Notes: a model not told the origin generated them from the sequence alone. Numbered from the stretch's first letter, positions 36,429 through 46,846 are shown. The stretch: DNA of 64,000 nucleotides from Gnomoniopsis sp. IMI 355080 (GCA_027946555.1 JAPEVC010000194.1:1-64000); one strand, 5' to 3'. Translations and numbers: made by a program.

Positions 36429-36965
36429 GGGGTATGATTTAGACAAACCCCTTGGCCGATGAAGTCTGCAGGATGGCATACATTGGCGATCATTTAAGTT
36501 TCACGGAGAATTTTATTCGACTGCACCTAATACTGAAAACATCGATACCCAAATTTATTGTATTGGATCGCACGCTTGAGGAAGACGGTCTGCTAGCAGG
36601 ATACATGGCGACCGGAAGAATTGTAATCAGCGTCCAGTGGCTGTGGCACTCGTATACGAGATTCGAGTTTAAATTGTTGATCGGGATATGCGTGACGTGA
36701 AACAAGCAGCGTGAGAGTATATGGTCCATCTTGAGATATGGGCATGTATTATTTGTCGTTTGACCACCGATGGTACTTCTGGTGTGGTACCAGTTCCCGT
36801 GGCATTATATACGAGACCTCCTCCAGTTTAGGAAATACCGAACGCCCGTCAATACATCCATTGTAGCAATCATGATGCCTCATTTCAAATTTGTGAGCGT
36901 CTCTCGTAAGTCAGTCATGAAAAGAGAAATCAAACCATCACTCAAGCTACCCATCAGCATATCTG
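36429..36965. other. Convergent intergenic region
   Basis: Lies between the 3' ends of the CorA-like gene (plus) and a Cys-rich GPI protein gene (minus). It should contain two terminators; no gene seen. Confidence 0.55.
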
Positions 36966-37727
36966 TCATATTCCCATCATCCCAAACCCAACACCAGCAG
37001 CCATTCCAGCCACTACACCGACACACGGCACACCCGTGGGCCTCGCGGCCGCGTTCGCGCTTCCCACCGAGAAGACGCCAGTACTCCCCGCCGTGCAAAC
37101 GGAGCTCTGGATCCCAAAGCATGCCACACTGCTCAAACTGCTGCACAGACTGGTTGCTGTACTAGTAGGAAACGTCGTCGCGGCGCTACCGCTGATCGTT
37201 GTACTCCCACCCACCACAACCGTCACGCCGCCGCCTGCACCCTCGAGGTCCGCCGTACATGCCGCATAATTCGCGCTACATTGTGATACCGCGCGCGAGC
37301 AGGCGGCGGCGTTGGAGAATGAGGTGACAATATATGGGAAGCTGAAGTACTGGTTTGCGACAAAGCTGGCGGAGGTGGTGCTAGGCGGGCGGTAGGAAGA
37401 AGGCGCGGTGCCGGTGCACACGTCACCTGAAGGGCAACAAGCGGGCGAGTTCTGGGCATCGAGCGAGCAAGACTGCCCGTTCGCACAGCAGATTCCATTG
37501 AAGGCTGACCCTTGATCAGCGCAGCTGTAGGTACCGGAGATACAGCCGGTGTTGGTTTGGCGGGGGAAGAGGGCCTCGGCCGGAGCTGCGTGGTATCGCC
37601 GGACGGCTGTTGGCGTTTGAGCGGGGAGGAAGGGTTGTGGTTGTGCGCTGGCGACGGTGGAGGGCAGCGTGGTCAAGAAAAACATAAGGTTGAGAACCGG
37701 TGTAGGAAGGAGATGTTTTCGTCGCAT
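36966..37727 (-). CDS. Cys-rich GPI-anchored surface protein
   Basis: Predicted secreted, GPI-anchored protein of 253 residues in a single exon. The ATG at 37727 was chosen because the frame upstream is reached only from TTG; it gives a basic start (MRRKHLL) and a signal peptide helix. A Cys-rich module at about 62-105 has eight cysteines including two CC pairs (NGICCANGQSC, SPACCPSGDVC). Seven further Cys are spread through a Ser/Thr/Ala-rich part, with a C-x6-C-x6-C repeat in the middle (AACSRAVSQC). The C-terminus ends in a Gly/Ala hydrophobic segment (VVAGMAAGVGFGMMGI) fitting a GPI signal. The architecture matches conserved but functionally uncharacterised fungal GPI-anchored proteins. 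No catalytic motif is visible. Confidence 0.78.
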   Translation of the reverse strand: MRRKHLLPTPVLNLMFFLTTLPSTVASAQPQPFLPAQTPTAVRRYHAAPAEALFPRQTNTGCISGTYSCADQGSAFNGICCANGQSCSLDAQNSPACCPSGDVCTGTAPSSYRPPSTTSASFVANQYFSFPYIVTSFSNAAACSRAVSQCSANYAACTADLEGAGGGVTVVVGGSTTISGSAATTFPTSTATSLCSSLSSVACFGIQSSVCTAGSTGVFSVGSANAAARPTGVPCVGVVAGMAAGVGFGMMGI

Positions 37728-38394
37728 TTTGATATGCAATTTTTTGTCGAAATAAGTGGCCAATTGAAGGAAATCGAGTGTTGAAATCGAAGCTGGATCC
37801 TTGAGCTTTAGAGCTGGACGGGATCCTCTTCAGCTGTTAGCTATTGACTAGGGACTCAGGCCAGGATATCGAGCGAATCCGATTTGTGAAGCTGCCTGAC
37901 CGTCTGGCAGTTTGGCGACAAGTTGTGAGGGGTTGGGATTGAGTGTTGAGGATTTTTGGTCGTTGGAGTTTGTTGAAAGGGTTCAAGTTGGTGACTTCCA
38001 AGTAAAGGTTCGCCAGCCTGCCAGCCAAGATGTAAGCTGGCTGGGACCATGTCGAATGGGGTGGCTGGTGTGAAGTTGCGAAGATGCGCTCATCTGGTGC
38101 CAAGGAAAAGCTGGCTGACAGTACTCAACGCCTACGCTGCAATTCCGTATGAGACCTTGGAAAACATACGTTCACAGAGTAAACTGGAACCAACAGCCCT
38201 AATTGCTCTAGATACTTGTTGATAGACTCATTCCAGGTTTAGCTTCAGTGTCTCAATCTACACTCGAGTGATGTCATCGTCCCCGGCTCTCCCCGCGATC
38301 TACCCGGGCCGAGGCTCGGCCAGACAGGGATGACAATGGCGGGGTGGTACGGAGGTGCCGGCCTCGAAACACGCGCTGACTCCGGCAGGTCTAG

Positions 38395-38496
38395 TGACAC
38401 TCAAGTCGAGTCCACGGGATCAGGCTCGAACCTCCCGATTCTGACAGCAAGAGGCTGCAGCTTGACGAATAAGCATAGAATCTGGATGGAGTGTCA
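38395..38496. repeat. 8-bp inverted repeat bounding about 100 bp
   Basis: TGACACTC at 38395-38402 pairs with GAGTGTCA at 38489-38496. Inside lies a smaller inverted pair, CGGGA (38415-38419) and TCCCG (38433-38437), around GGCTCGAACC. The size and 7-8 bp end pairing resemble a tRNA, but no A box, D arm or proper T stem is present, so I do not call one. Confidence 0.6.
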
Positions 38497-38500
38497 TGTG

Positions 38501-38541
38501 TCGGTGCCTGAATCGACGAGAGACTGAGCTTCAGGCACCGA
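38501..38541. repeat. Perfect 12-bp hairpin
   Basis: TCGGTGCCTGAA (38501-38512) is followed after a 17-nt spacer by its exact reverse complement (38530-38541). It lies 58 bases beyond the stop codon of the minus-strand acidic protein gene, so in its transcript it would form a 3' UTR stem-loop. It could be a processing or stability signal. Confidence 0.85.
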
Positions 38542-38598
38542 TGCAAGATGATTCGTGGGATGGCAAGTCAGTCGTGAGCCCTTGGGGTATGCATTGAT

Positions 38599-39597
38599 CT
38601 ATAATCGAGCTCGCACACGGTGGAGCACAGTTCTGAGTCGTCGTAATGCAACTGGATCTGGTGTCTGACCTTCCTGGCCATCTTTGATCTTCTGAACCTC
38701 TGCCCGAGCCTGCTGGACCAGGTCACCCAGATCTCCCCAGACCTCATCATTGTAACCCGTGAGCACACGATTCCACTCATTTAACCATAATTGGCCTGCT
38801 TCAGCCATATCTGTTACACCCAAATTCATGGAGCTGCTTTCCGATGCCTCTAATACGCCGTGACTGCCGTCGTGACCGCGCAAAAAGTCAGGGACGAAGT
38901 TGAGCATGTTGTTCCAATCAGAAGCCGACATCTGTGGTGATGATCCGTCTTCAAAAAGCGCTCGACGTAGGTTCCTTAATTCGGGCTCCGACAGAATTGT
39001 CCCTTCGTACTCTGGCATTTCTTCATCGGATTGCGACAGCAGCCGGGCGACTTCAATACCATCTCTATCCTGCTGCTCGGCCACTGACGACTTTGCTACA
39101 CCTCGTGAGGCGCTGAAGCTTGTAGGAGGCCCGGACGCAAATGTAGCCGCCGCCCAAGCTTGCTCAAGCCCAACCGGCTCTGCAGGAACATGTGCATTGG
39201 TGCTATTCAAAAAGTCTGAAAAGGCTGCTTCCTCGGCGACAACGTGAGCATTTGTTTGCTCCGACCTGAAAGCGCCGGCATCAGATGAGCTTGCAGCGGT
39301 GGCCGTGGATGTGCCCTCTATCAGACCATCAGCTTTTCTGCTCGACAACGATGCTCCGGGTTTGTCAGAGGAGGCAAGGCTCGCCAAGTCATTGACCGCG
39401 GGTGTGCCCCGGACAACACTTTTCGACAGCGCAGTTGCGGATTGCCCAATCCGTGACAGGACTGAGTTGCCACCTGCCTGTCTAGTGGCCTCCTGTGCGA
39501 GATCGTCCCTGGCTACGCCTTTTCCTTTGCCCTCACCATTGCCCTCCTGCGTAGAAGACACATCAGGCGCGTCGTTGTGCTCGATTCCGGATCCCAT
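38599..39597 (-). CDS. Acidic, largely disordered protein of unknown function
   Basis: A single open frame of 332 codons from an ATG at 39597, with no stop or obvious intron. I do not recognise it with confidence. Residues 1-190 are rich in Ser, Ala and Gly and look disordered, with a short hydrophobic-aromatic element (FSDFLNSTNAH ... EQAWAAATF). From about 195 on it becomes more ordered: an acidic ELRNLRRALFEDG helix, WNNMLNFVPDFLRG, then LWLNEWNRVLTGYNDEVWGDL and a charged helical end (ALRRLRTVLHRVRARL). There is no signal peptide and no membrane helix, so it is probably cytosolic. The C-terminal end faintly recalls peroxisomal co-receptors of the Pex20/Pex18 kind, but the usual N-terminal Cys is absent; this is a weak idea only. 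Confidence 0.7.
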   Translation of the reverse strand: MGSGIEHNDAPDVSSTQEGNGEGKGKGVARDDLAQEATRQAGGNSVLSRIGQSATALSKSVVRGTPAVNDLASLASSDKPGASLSSRKADGLIEGTSTATAASSSDAGAFRSEQTNAHVVAEEAAFSDFLNSTNAHVPAEPVGLEQAWAAATFASGPPTSFSASRGVAKSSVAEQQDRDGIEVARLLSQSDEEMPEYEGTILSEPELRNLRRALFEDGSSPQMSASDWNNMLNFVPDFLRGHDGSHGVLEASESSSMNLGVTDMAEAGQLWLNEWNRVLTGYNDEVWGDLGDLVQQARAEVQKIKDGQEGQTPDPVALRRLRTVLHRVRARL

Positions 39598-41150
39598 GAT
39601 TATTCACAAGGACTGAGCTCACAACTGTCAATTCACTTCAATCCACATTGATGACCATCGTCATCGGAATGTAGAGAGCTATGCTAACGGCTCCCGGTCG
39701 CAACGTTCACCAGCTTGACGTTGCAGCACAACATGCGGCCGAGCTAGATGAAGAGCTTCAGATGTTGTGGTAGACGTTGGTAATCAGTAAAGAAATTCTC
39801 AAGGGTGCTGTGTAAGCAGAGTGAATAGCAAGTGATGAAATTTCTTTGTTTCTATGTCAACTTTGTAAATGGGGTGGAGAACATTGTAGAAGGAGAGAAC
39901 TTTATGAATTGGGGGCCCCCAGAGGAGGCTGCACCTAAACCGTCATGTGTGGATTATGGCTAGTGTATGTACGTGTACGTACTTGTACCTCTTAGAGTTT
40001 TTATACTGTACCACAAGATTTGACGGACCAGGGCCATGGTTTGGAATAATGTCCCTTACAGGATCACGGAAGAGAACCTGATCCACTGGAATGAAACAAA
40101 AGAAGAAAAAGGCGAGTTCTGCAGCCACATATGCAATGAATGAAAACTTAGCGGTCAGAGGGGTACATACCGGTACCATATTCACAGGGCGTTCGTTGAT
40201 TTCACGGCTGGCCCAGCCCCACAAGGCCACCCAGCGGCTTGGGCGGGACACACCAAACTCCTTAGGCACGGTCGAAGCCAGCACCTGCGTTTCTCGACCT
40301 CAAGTTGCCTCATCTCTACAATCCATCTCGCGAACAAGTTCTTTGCACTCAAACAACCCCGCACTCCCAGCATCGCCACAACCAGTCTCTCTCTGCCTTG
40401 ACTCTTGCTCGTGAAGGTTCGTGTCTGACTTTTACAATTCCCCAAAGTCCTTCGCTGCGTGAGTGCCATCCCCTCTGTCGAGCCTGCATTGCATGCTTTG
40501 CATCACTGCTGCTCCTGTCATCACGTCGCGGCTCCCCCTCGTGACCTCACCTCGCTGAGGTAGCAATACCCAGCTGCAGCGCCTGAGGTGTCGTCTAAAG
40601 CACAGAAGCGTCCCACTTTGCACCTCCCTCGTCTCTTTTCAAACACTCCCTCCACTACCCATCTCCATTGCTCTCCTTGTCCTCGTCCAGACAGCCTACC
40701 TAATATTGGTGGCTGTCGGCCTTTCGCTCTATCTGCAGTCTACCCAGTCCCGGTCTGTCGGGCCCGGCCAAGTAGAGCAGGAGCTTGTGTGTCGCTCCTC
40801 CACACCAAAGTCCGATAACAAGCGGCCTTGTCTCCAACTCGAGCCTCATCTATTGCTGTTGGGTCTCTGACATATCACCTCTTCGCTTTAGCTTGCTGTA
40901 CGCTGCCCCTCCTACCACCGTCTCCGACTCAGCGACACGGCACGACACCACCTCGCTCTCTGCCCCTCTTACGTCTAAGATCAGTATACGGACTACCCCT
41001 CCACCAACCTCATCGCGTATCCTGCCGCCTTACCACACTTCCCGACCTCATCGCCATCTCCATCTAGCCTGGCCACACCGTATCGCTCTTTTCAACCCCG
41101 ATCCGTAGCGTGAAGGCCGTTCCTTCGCCTACACCCAATCGATCGCGACC
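39598..41150. other. Divergent promoter region with long CT-rich leader
   Basis: Between the divergent acidic-protein and PP2A B55 genes. From about 40600 to 41130 the plus strand is strongly pyrimidine-rich (CTCC/CCTC tracts), as often seen in promoters and 5' leaders of filamentous ascomycete housekeeping genes; it probably belongs to the B55 gene. Small frames inside it are by-products of this composition. Confidence 0.55.
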
Positions 41151-42994
41151 ATGGCAGACGCGGACACCGGCTCGCCGACATGGAAATTTACCCAGTAAGT
41201 GACGTCCCCCCCACGGACATGTCCACGTGCCTGTTCCGATCTCAAGCTACGCGCTATGTACCGGCACCGTCGCTAGTTCTGCTGTACCAGATCTTGCCAC
41301 ATCGCTGGCCTGTCACGGCGAGCTTGACACTGATGCTAATGCTGACCTACGACCAGGTGTTTCGGAGACAAGGGAGATGTTGAGGACATTACGGAGGGTA
41401 TGCAAGCAACCTCGCCACCAACTTCCCCTGCGCCCCATCCTGACCAGCTGTACTGACTGGAAGCCTCAGCCGACATCATCTCCACTGTTGAGTTTGACCA
41501 CACCGGAAACTACCTAGCGACTGGTGACAAGGGTGGACGTGTCGTGTTGTTTGAGCGTAACGAGACCGTGAGTAGTCTTGTCCAGCTTGTCGTCAACGGT
41601 AGCGTCATTACGGACGGAAATTGACCAACGGCACAGAAAAAAACCTGCGAGTACAAGTTCCACACAGAGTTCCAATCCCACGAGCCTGAATTCGACTATC
41701 TCAAGTCCCTCGAGATTGAAGAGAAGATCAATAAGATCAAGTGGTGCCGTCGACAGAATGCCTCCCATTACCTCCTCTCCACCAACGACAAGACCATCAA
41801 GCTGTGGAAAGTCTTCGAGAAATCCCTGAAAGTCGTCGCAGAAAACAACTTGTCAAGCGAGGCGACTGCAGGTGGCATTGCGGGCGGGGGTGGCGCGCCG
41901 CGGGTGCTGCCCGGTGCCATCAAGAATGCGGGTGATCTGAAGCTGCCGCGCCTTACCCATCACGACACCGTTGTGGCAGCTGTACCTCGGAAGACCTACG
42001 CCAACGCTCATGCCTACCACATCAACAGCATATCCGTTAACAGCGATGGAGAGACATTTATCAGCAGCGATGATCTCCGCATCAACCTGTGGAACCTAAA
42101 TATCCAGGACCAGAGTTTCAACATTGTGGATATCAAGCCTGCGAATATGGAAGAGCTCACCGAAGTCATCACGGCTGCCGAATTCCACCCCACAAGCTGC
42201 AACTGGTTCATGTACGCGAGCTCCAAAGGCACTATCAAGTTGGCTGATATGCGCGAGAGTGCTCTTTGCGACCAACACGCCAAGCGTAAGAATCTCTGGT
42301 CCCTCACCTATGATCTCTATCTAACCTCTGTGATGCAGTGTTCGAGCAGGAGGAGGACCCATCCGCAAGGTCGTTCTTCTCGGAGATTATCTCGTCAATT
42401 TCGGATGTCAGGTTCTCCCATGACGGCAGATATATCCTCTCCAGAGACTACTTGACCGTCAAGATTTGGGATGTCAACATGGAAAGGCAGCCCGTCAAGA
42501 CTATTCCGATCCACGAGCACCTCCGGCCACGACTATGCGATACGTACGAGAATGACAGTATTTTCGACAAGTTCGAGGTGGTTTTCTCCGGCGATGCCAA
42601 GAACGTCATGACTGGCAGCTATAACAACAACTTCATGATTTACCCGTCGGACCCCGAGAAGGAGGTGGAGGTTGTATTGCAGGCAGACAAATCCGCGTTC
42701 AAAGCTAAGAAAGTGGGCGTTCCGACGCCGATCAACTCATCTACGAGCCCTACCGCCAATGGTGGCAAGAAGAATGGGTCACGGTCTGCTAGCCCGGCGG
42801 GCGCACAGAGAATGCGCAAGGAGACCGATGCAGACCAGATTGACTTCAATAAGAAGATCCTGCATATGAGCTGGCATCCCTTCGAGGACAGTATTGCGAT
42901 CGCAGCTACGAACAACGTAAGTGACAGTCGTGAACCACTTCAAGAGTCCAATACTGATATAGCCATACAGCTATTCGTGTTCTCAGCTCTGTAA
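41151..42994 (+). CDS. pabA: Protein phosphatase 2A regulatory subunit B55 (WD40 propeller)
   Basis: Regulatory subunit that directs the PP2A A-C core to substrates in mitosis, septation and morphogenesis (Cdc55 in yeast). Six exons: 41151-41194, 41357-41397, 41470-41567, 41637-42285, 42339-42916 and 42971-42994; phases agree at every junction, giving 477 residues. Conserved B55 blocks are visible in order: STVEFDHTGNYLATGDKGG, FQSHEPEFDYLKSLEIEEK, the substrate-binding region INKIKWCRRQN, NSISVNSDGETFISSDDL, EFHPTSCNWFMYASSKG and YLTVKIWDVNME. An insert near 175-205 (GGIAGGGGAPRVLPGA) and a Ser/Thr-rich loop near 405-430 are variable fungal features. The first intron is long (162 nt) and the last exon encodes only LFVFSAL. 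The gene has a long CT-rich leader. Confidence 0.96.
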
Positions 42995-45095
42995 AATCTA
43001 CAGGCTACCATTGTCATTGAATGCGCTTCTTGGCCGTCTACAAACTGCCATCGCGGTAGGGTCCTAAAGACTCGTCATGTGCTGTCTCATTCAACCTACT
43101 CGATTTCTTGCATCCCGCCCACATACCCTCTCATTCTACGGCATTCAAGCACAGCGATGACTTTGACTATACATGTTGGACTTGGGTGGCTGGGAAATCC
43201 AGAGGTTGGCATCGGTTGATTGTACTTGAAACGAGACATTGAGAGGCAAGACTCTGAGGTACACTGAGGCTGAAAGTTGGGACGTTGTGCCATCTCAGCA
43301 TTGAGGTGCGCGGTCTGAGCGCAAAATCTGAGTAAATCTGGTACGTTGGGGAAGTTGGGGCAAGACAAATGCATTAGAGTGGGCGGGCGGAAGCAAATAA
43401 GTTTGTTTGGCATAGAACCTCTCCCAGACAGACAAGAGACATGCTTAGAAAGGTGCTGGCTCTTTTGCCTCGGTATTTGTCCCTTCGCTTAGTGACTTTT
43501 TGGCTTGGACTATGAACAGCGAAGCGGCTGTAACCTGCTTTCTACGTGTAGGATATTCGAGGATTTATATTCCCTGGGTGGTAGCATGGGTATAGGACGC
43601 CGTGGACCTGATGTGACGACTCAAGTATGCCGGACTACCTACAAAGTAGACTACCATTGCAGATTTGAGGCCACACTGTCTTCTACAAATCGCGGATTTG
43701 GCCAACCCATCTGATCTGCTTGGGAGTCGGTCATCGAATCTCCTCGAGTTCATTCTACCTCGCAGACTAGGCGTCCATCTGAGCTGGTGGGCCAACGCCT
43801 GCTTAGTTCTCAGCGGTTGGTCTCGTGCAGATGTACTACTTCATTTTGTTTCCAAAACGCACGTCCCTGGAAAGCTTCATGTTGTCGTCACGATGACACT
43901 GGCCGAGGATCCTTTCAAGGCGATTTGCGGCCTGCCATAAGGTTCCCCAAAGCCAAAAATTTCCGGTGATCTGGTTATTCGACCTCATGATCAGGCGTTC
44001 TCGTGCGCTAAAAATAGGTCGATGATGTGTGCCATCCCATGTGTTTCCACATGAGACGGTTATGAGCTTTTGCCCCCTGTCTTCTCTCAGCTTGTGAAGG
44101 CTAATATCATGGAGCCCGCGCGGAGAATGGCTCACACCAAAATTCTAATCCACCAACAATACCCGTAGAGTAGCTTTTTCGGCTGAGTAGCTCATGGCCA
44201 GCTTTCGCCACTGCAAGAGGTATTGCTTCATCATTAAGGTGCTTTCAAGAAAACTGAATGGTTCTCCCTTCCCGCGGTAAAACAGCTCAATATGGGAGAG
44301 GTTTTCTTTCAGCCTAAGTACCTAGGTTGTCTGAGCAGTGGCAAAACTGCGAAGGTAGCCAAACGCTTGTTCCTCTTGAATTCATGTCAGCGAGATCAGA
44401 TAAGAGTTCATAGTGCCTAAGCTTAGTAGCTCGACTTCGCATTTGTACATCTGACGATCCGAAGACCTCATTTACGCCGTTGCTGGCCGGATACTTCTGC
44501 CTCGTTACCAGGCAGAAGCTCCTATTTCACCCTTTTTCTAATGGACAGCTCTTATACTTCCCTTACCCTTTTACCAAGCCCTATATCGGGGGTTTTGGCG
44601 ATCCTTCCCCCTTCAAGCACTCGTCCTGGCGCCGTCGAGATAACCGGGAGGGGGGGCAGAGCCCAGTCCCGACTCTGGATTCGGCATGGTTCCAGTAGAG
44701 GCTTTCGCGTTGCAATTCCCAACACATGCTTAGACAACATTTTGATGGATAGGCTCATCTCGTGGTTGTGAGCTTAGGACTGGCAGTCATTGACGTTTTC
44801 TAGACGCGCCGGCGCATTCGCTAGTCCGGTCACGGGTGGAATCCTTCAGCTTTTGAACAGGCCAAACCTTATGATCATCCAATTCCCCTCCGCGCAAAGG
44901 TGCCTTGCGCTTTGACACAAGCTGAGTTGACTCAATATTTGTCGCTCATGGTTTCTGAATGGCATGTGGTAGAGTATCCAAGGACTCAGATATCACTATA
45001 TGAAAAATTTCGTTGTCTCTCTTAGTTTGGTTTTTCTATTCCTTCCCATAGCTACCTCTTCAAACCACTCGAGGAACAGACAAGTCAGAGACAAG
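42995..45095. other. Gene-free 2.1 kb region
   Basis: Contains the 3' region of the B55 gene and the promoter of the small secreted protein gene. No supportable frame. A CCTAAGTACCTAGGT word is at about 44313-44327. An ATG at 45000 is in frame with the next gene and is discussed there. Confidence 0.5.
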
Positions 45096-45608
45096 ATGAA
45101 GTTCACCTCCAAGATCACACTCCTGCTCGGCGCGGCTGCCGTCGCGGTCGCAATGGTTGTCCCTGATGATGTGCAAGCTGCAAACGGTCCAGCTTGTTGG
45201 GTAAGTCTTCTATCTTTTGCTTTTACAGCAAGACCAGACTTTTCTCTCGGTGACTGGGTAGCCCTTTCAGGTCGCAACTGAAAATGCAGGTTCCAGAATA
45301 GGAGAATGCTTGGTCAGACGTGTACTTACATTAGTTTGGATGATATAGAAAGGATGTCTCATGAAGGTCGGGAAGTCACTTAATCCACCTTGCGACAACG
45401 CCCAATGCGCTTGTGACCGAGCACCCGAGTTTGACGGTCCTTCCGAACAATGCGTGAGCCGGGAATGTGTTCCAGATGATATTAAGGGTGAGTTCATTTG
45501 TAAAATGATTGAACTTATTTGCAGGTCCGCTAACATTATGGTGCAGCACTGCATTGCGCTGCATGCAAGGAATGTGGCTATAGGTGCGAGCGATGCCCGG
45601 GCGTGTAG
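45096..45608 (+). CDS. Small secreted protein with 12 cysteines (effector-like or metal-binding candidate)
   Basis: Predicted secreted protein of 101 residues in three exons: 45096-45200, 45349-45487 and 45547-45608. The signal peptide is about 28 residues (MKFTSKITLLLGAAAV, cleavage near VQA-ANG). The mature 73 residues hold 12 Cys, including PPCDNAQCACD, QCVSREC and a dense C-terminal C-x2-C-x2-C-x3-C-x2-C series (HCAACKECGYRCERC). The exon 2/3 junction is well supported: GGTGAGT donor, TGCAG acceptor and a matching phase that joins two Cys-rich frames. The first intron (148 nt, GTAAGT to ATATAG) is less certain; closer acceptors lead to stops. An in-frame ATG at 45000 would add 32 residues that look like a second hydrophobic leader, so it is probably in the 5' UTR. 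No family is recognised. Confidence 0.62.
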
Positions 45609-46550
45609 AGCGCATGTTAGCTGTCGATACGTCTGGAACTTGGATGCAATCCATCGTTCGTCAAGACGACCCTTCCCATTACGGATGGTTTGAACAGTAT
45701 CATCCAAATCATTTCGCTCCTATGATACCAGTCGTCGGTCGAAATCCATCGGGCGCTGCGCGGCTTGATAGGCAGGAAGGATTCAAATTTATGCACATGT
45801 GAATCCTGGGATACATTTCCTGGTGGGCTTGGGACCCTCACAGCAGTCTATATTAGCTGCGAAGCTACCTATCCAAGTAGGTAATCACCAACAGTTTTGC
45901 ACCTCTTTCAAATATCACTGAAATGAATCCGACTATACATTGTGCGTTCCTTTGTCATTGGATCCAAATACTTTGGCATATTAGATAGTACCTGTTTTAG
46001 GGTCCAGGTGGAAAATGAAAGGGACCAACCCCAGTGCCTGTTCGAAACCCCTCTGTCGGGGGCGCAGAGTCTAACGGCGGGGCTTCGGCTTTAGCTGACT
46101 TCACTATGTGCCTCTATGTCACCTTGTATGTAGATTGGGTAGATGGCCTGGCAACATGTGGCGACTTGATAAATTGATCAAGGACTCTGTAGTGTGATTT
46201 ATGCCACAACTCACGTGTTTGAGCTGTAATTCCGTGCATATGCGATGACAGCTCTCATCTTTCCTCACTCGACAGATTTCAAGGCTCAACATCCTTTTCA
46301 CTCACTTATTGATATGTGGATAGAATGAGCCTTGTTTCGAGGGCAGTAAGTATAGCTCTCAAGATGGCCTGATCCATGGATGAGCTAAGGGCGACGTCAA
46401 ATTCTCATCCGGTATCTTCTTATGATAGTTGTAGTCATTTGTATGTGAAGCCTTCTCATTCACTCAGTTACCAATCGTCAGCTCGAAACCCATATCTAAT
46501 CATCCATCTGCAACTGCTTTTACAATTTTATTATCAATACTATCCCCAGA
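45609..46550. other. Short gap between the two Cys-rich secreted genes
   Basis: No gene seen. It presumably carries the 3' UTR of the first and the promoter of the second Cys-rich gene. A CTACCTATCCAAGTAGGTA imperfect palindrome lies at about 45865-45882. Confidence 0.45.
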
Positions 46551-46846
46551 ATGGTCCAGATTCTGGTCTTCTCTGTCGTATCTTTCGCTGCCCTGGCTGC
46601 AGCCAGCGCTCTTCCACAGGGAGACAATCGTGCTACCTAAATCTGCGTCTTTCCAGACACGTGTTCGGTAAGCTGATCTGGTATTGCAAGAGATATCATG
46701 TATGGGATGGTCAGAAGATTGCAAACAAATCAGCAATGAAACGTGGCTATCGAATGCCCAAAGATGGTCCCGGAGTGCGAGACCGCTGAATCTTGCAGAC
46801 AGCATGCGAATCAACTCCAACACATTGTTTTCCCCCGGGTGATTGA
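46551..46846 (+). pseudogene. Small Cys-rich secreted protein gene interrupted by a stop codon
   Basis: An ATG at 46551 begins a clean signal peptide (MVQILVFSVVSFAALAAASA). The frame then reads LPQGDNRAT and meets TAA at 46638-46640. Past the stop the same frame continues ICVFPDTCS to a GTAAGC donor at 46668. After a TTGCAG acceptor (46793-46798) the second exon (46799-46846) reads, in the matching phase, TACESTPTHCFPPGD and ends at TGA. So a two-exon frame with signal peptide, four spaced Cys and a natural end exists except for one internal stop. I infer a recently inactivated small secreted protein gene. A sequencing error, a segregating null allele, or a functional 29-residue product are alternatives. 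No family is recognised. Confidence 0.5.

Larger units (their letters stand above)
37728..38598. other. Intergenic region with inverted repeats
   Basis: Between two minus-strand genes, so it holds the promoter of the Cys-rich GPI gene and the 3' end of the acidic protein gene. Inverted repeats are listed separately (38395-38496 and 38501-38541). No gene seen. Confidence 0.5.

Noticed and set aside
38395..38497. Possible tRNA (7-8 bp end pairing and a GGTTCGAGCC B-box-like string on the minus strand)
   Set aside because: No A box, no D or anticodon arm, and the T stem does not pair. The end pairing is kept as an inverted repeat only.
40588..41108. Pro/Ser/Thr-rich frames before the B55 gene
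   Set aside because: They come from the CT-rich leader composition and lack start context or domains.
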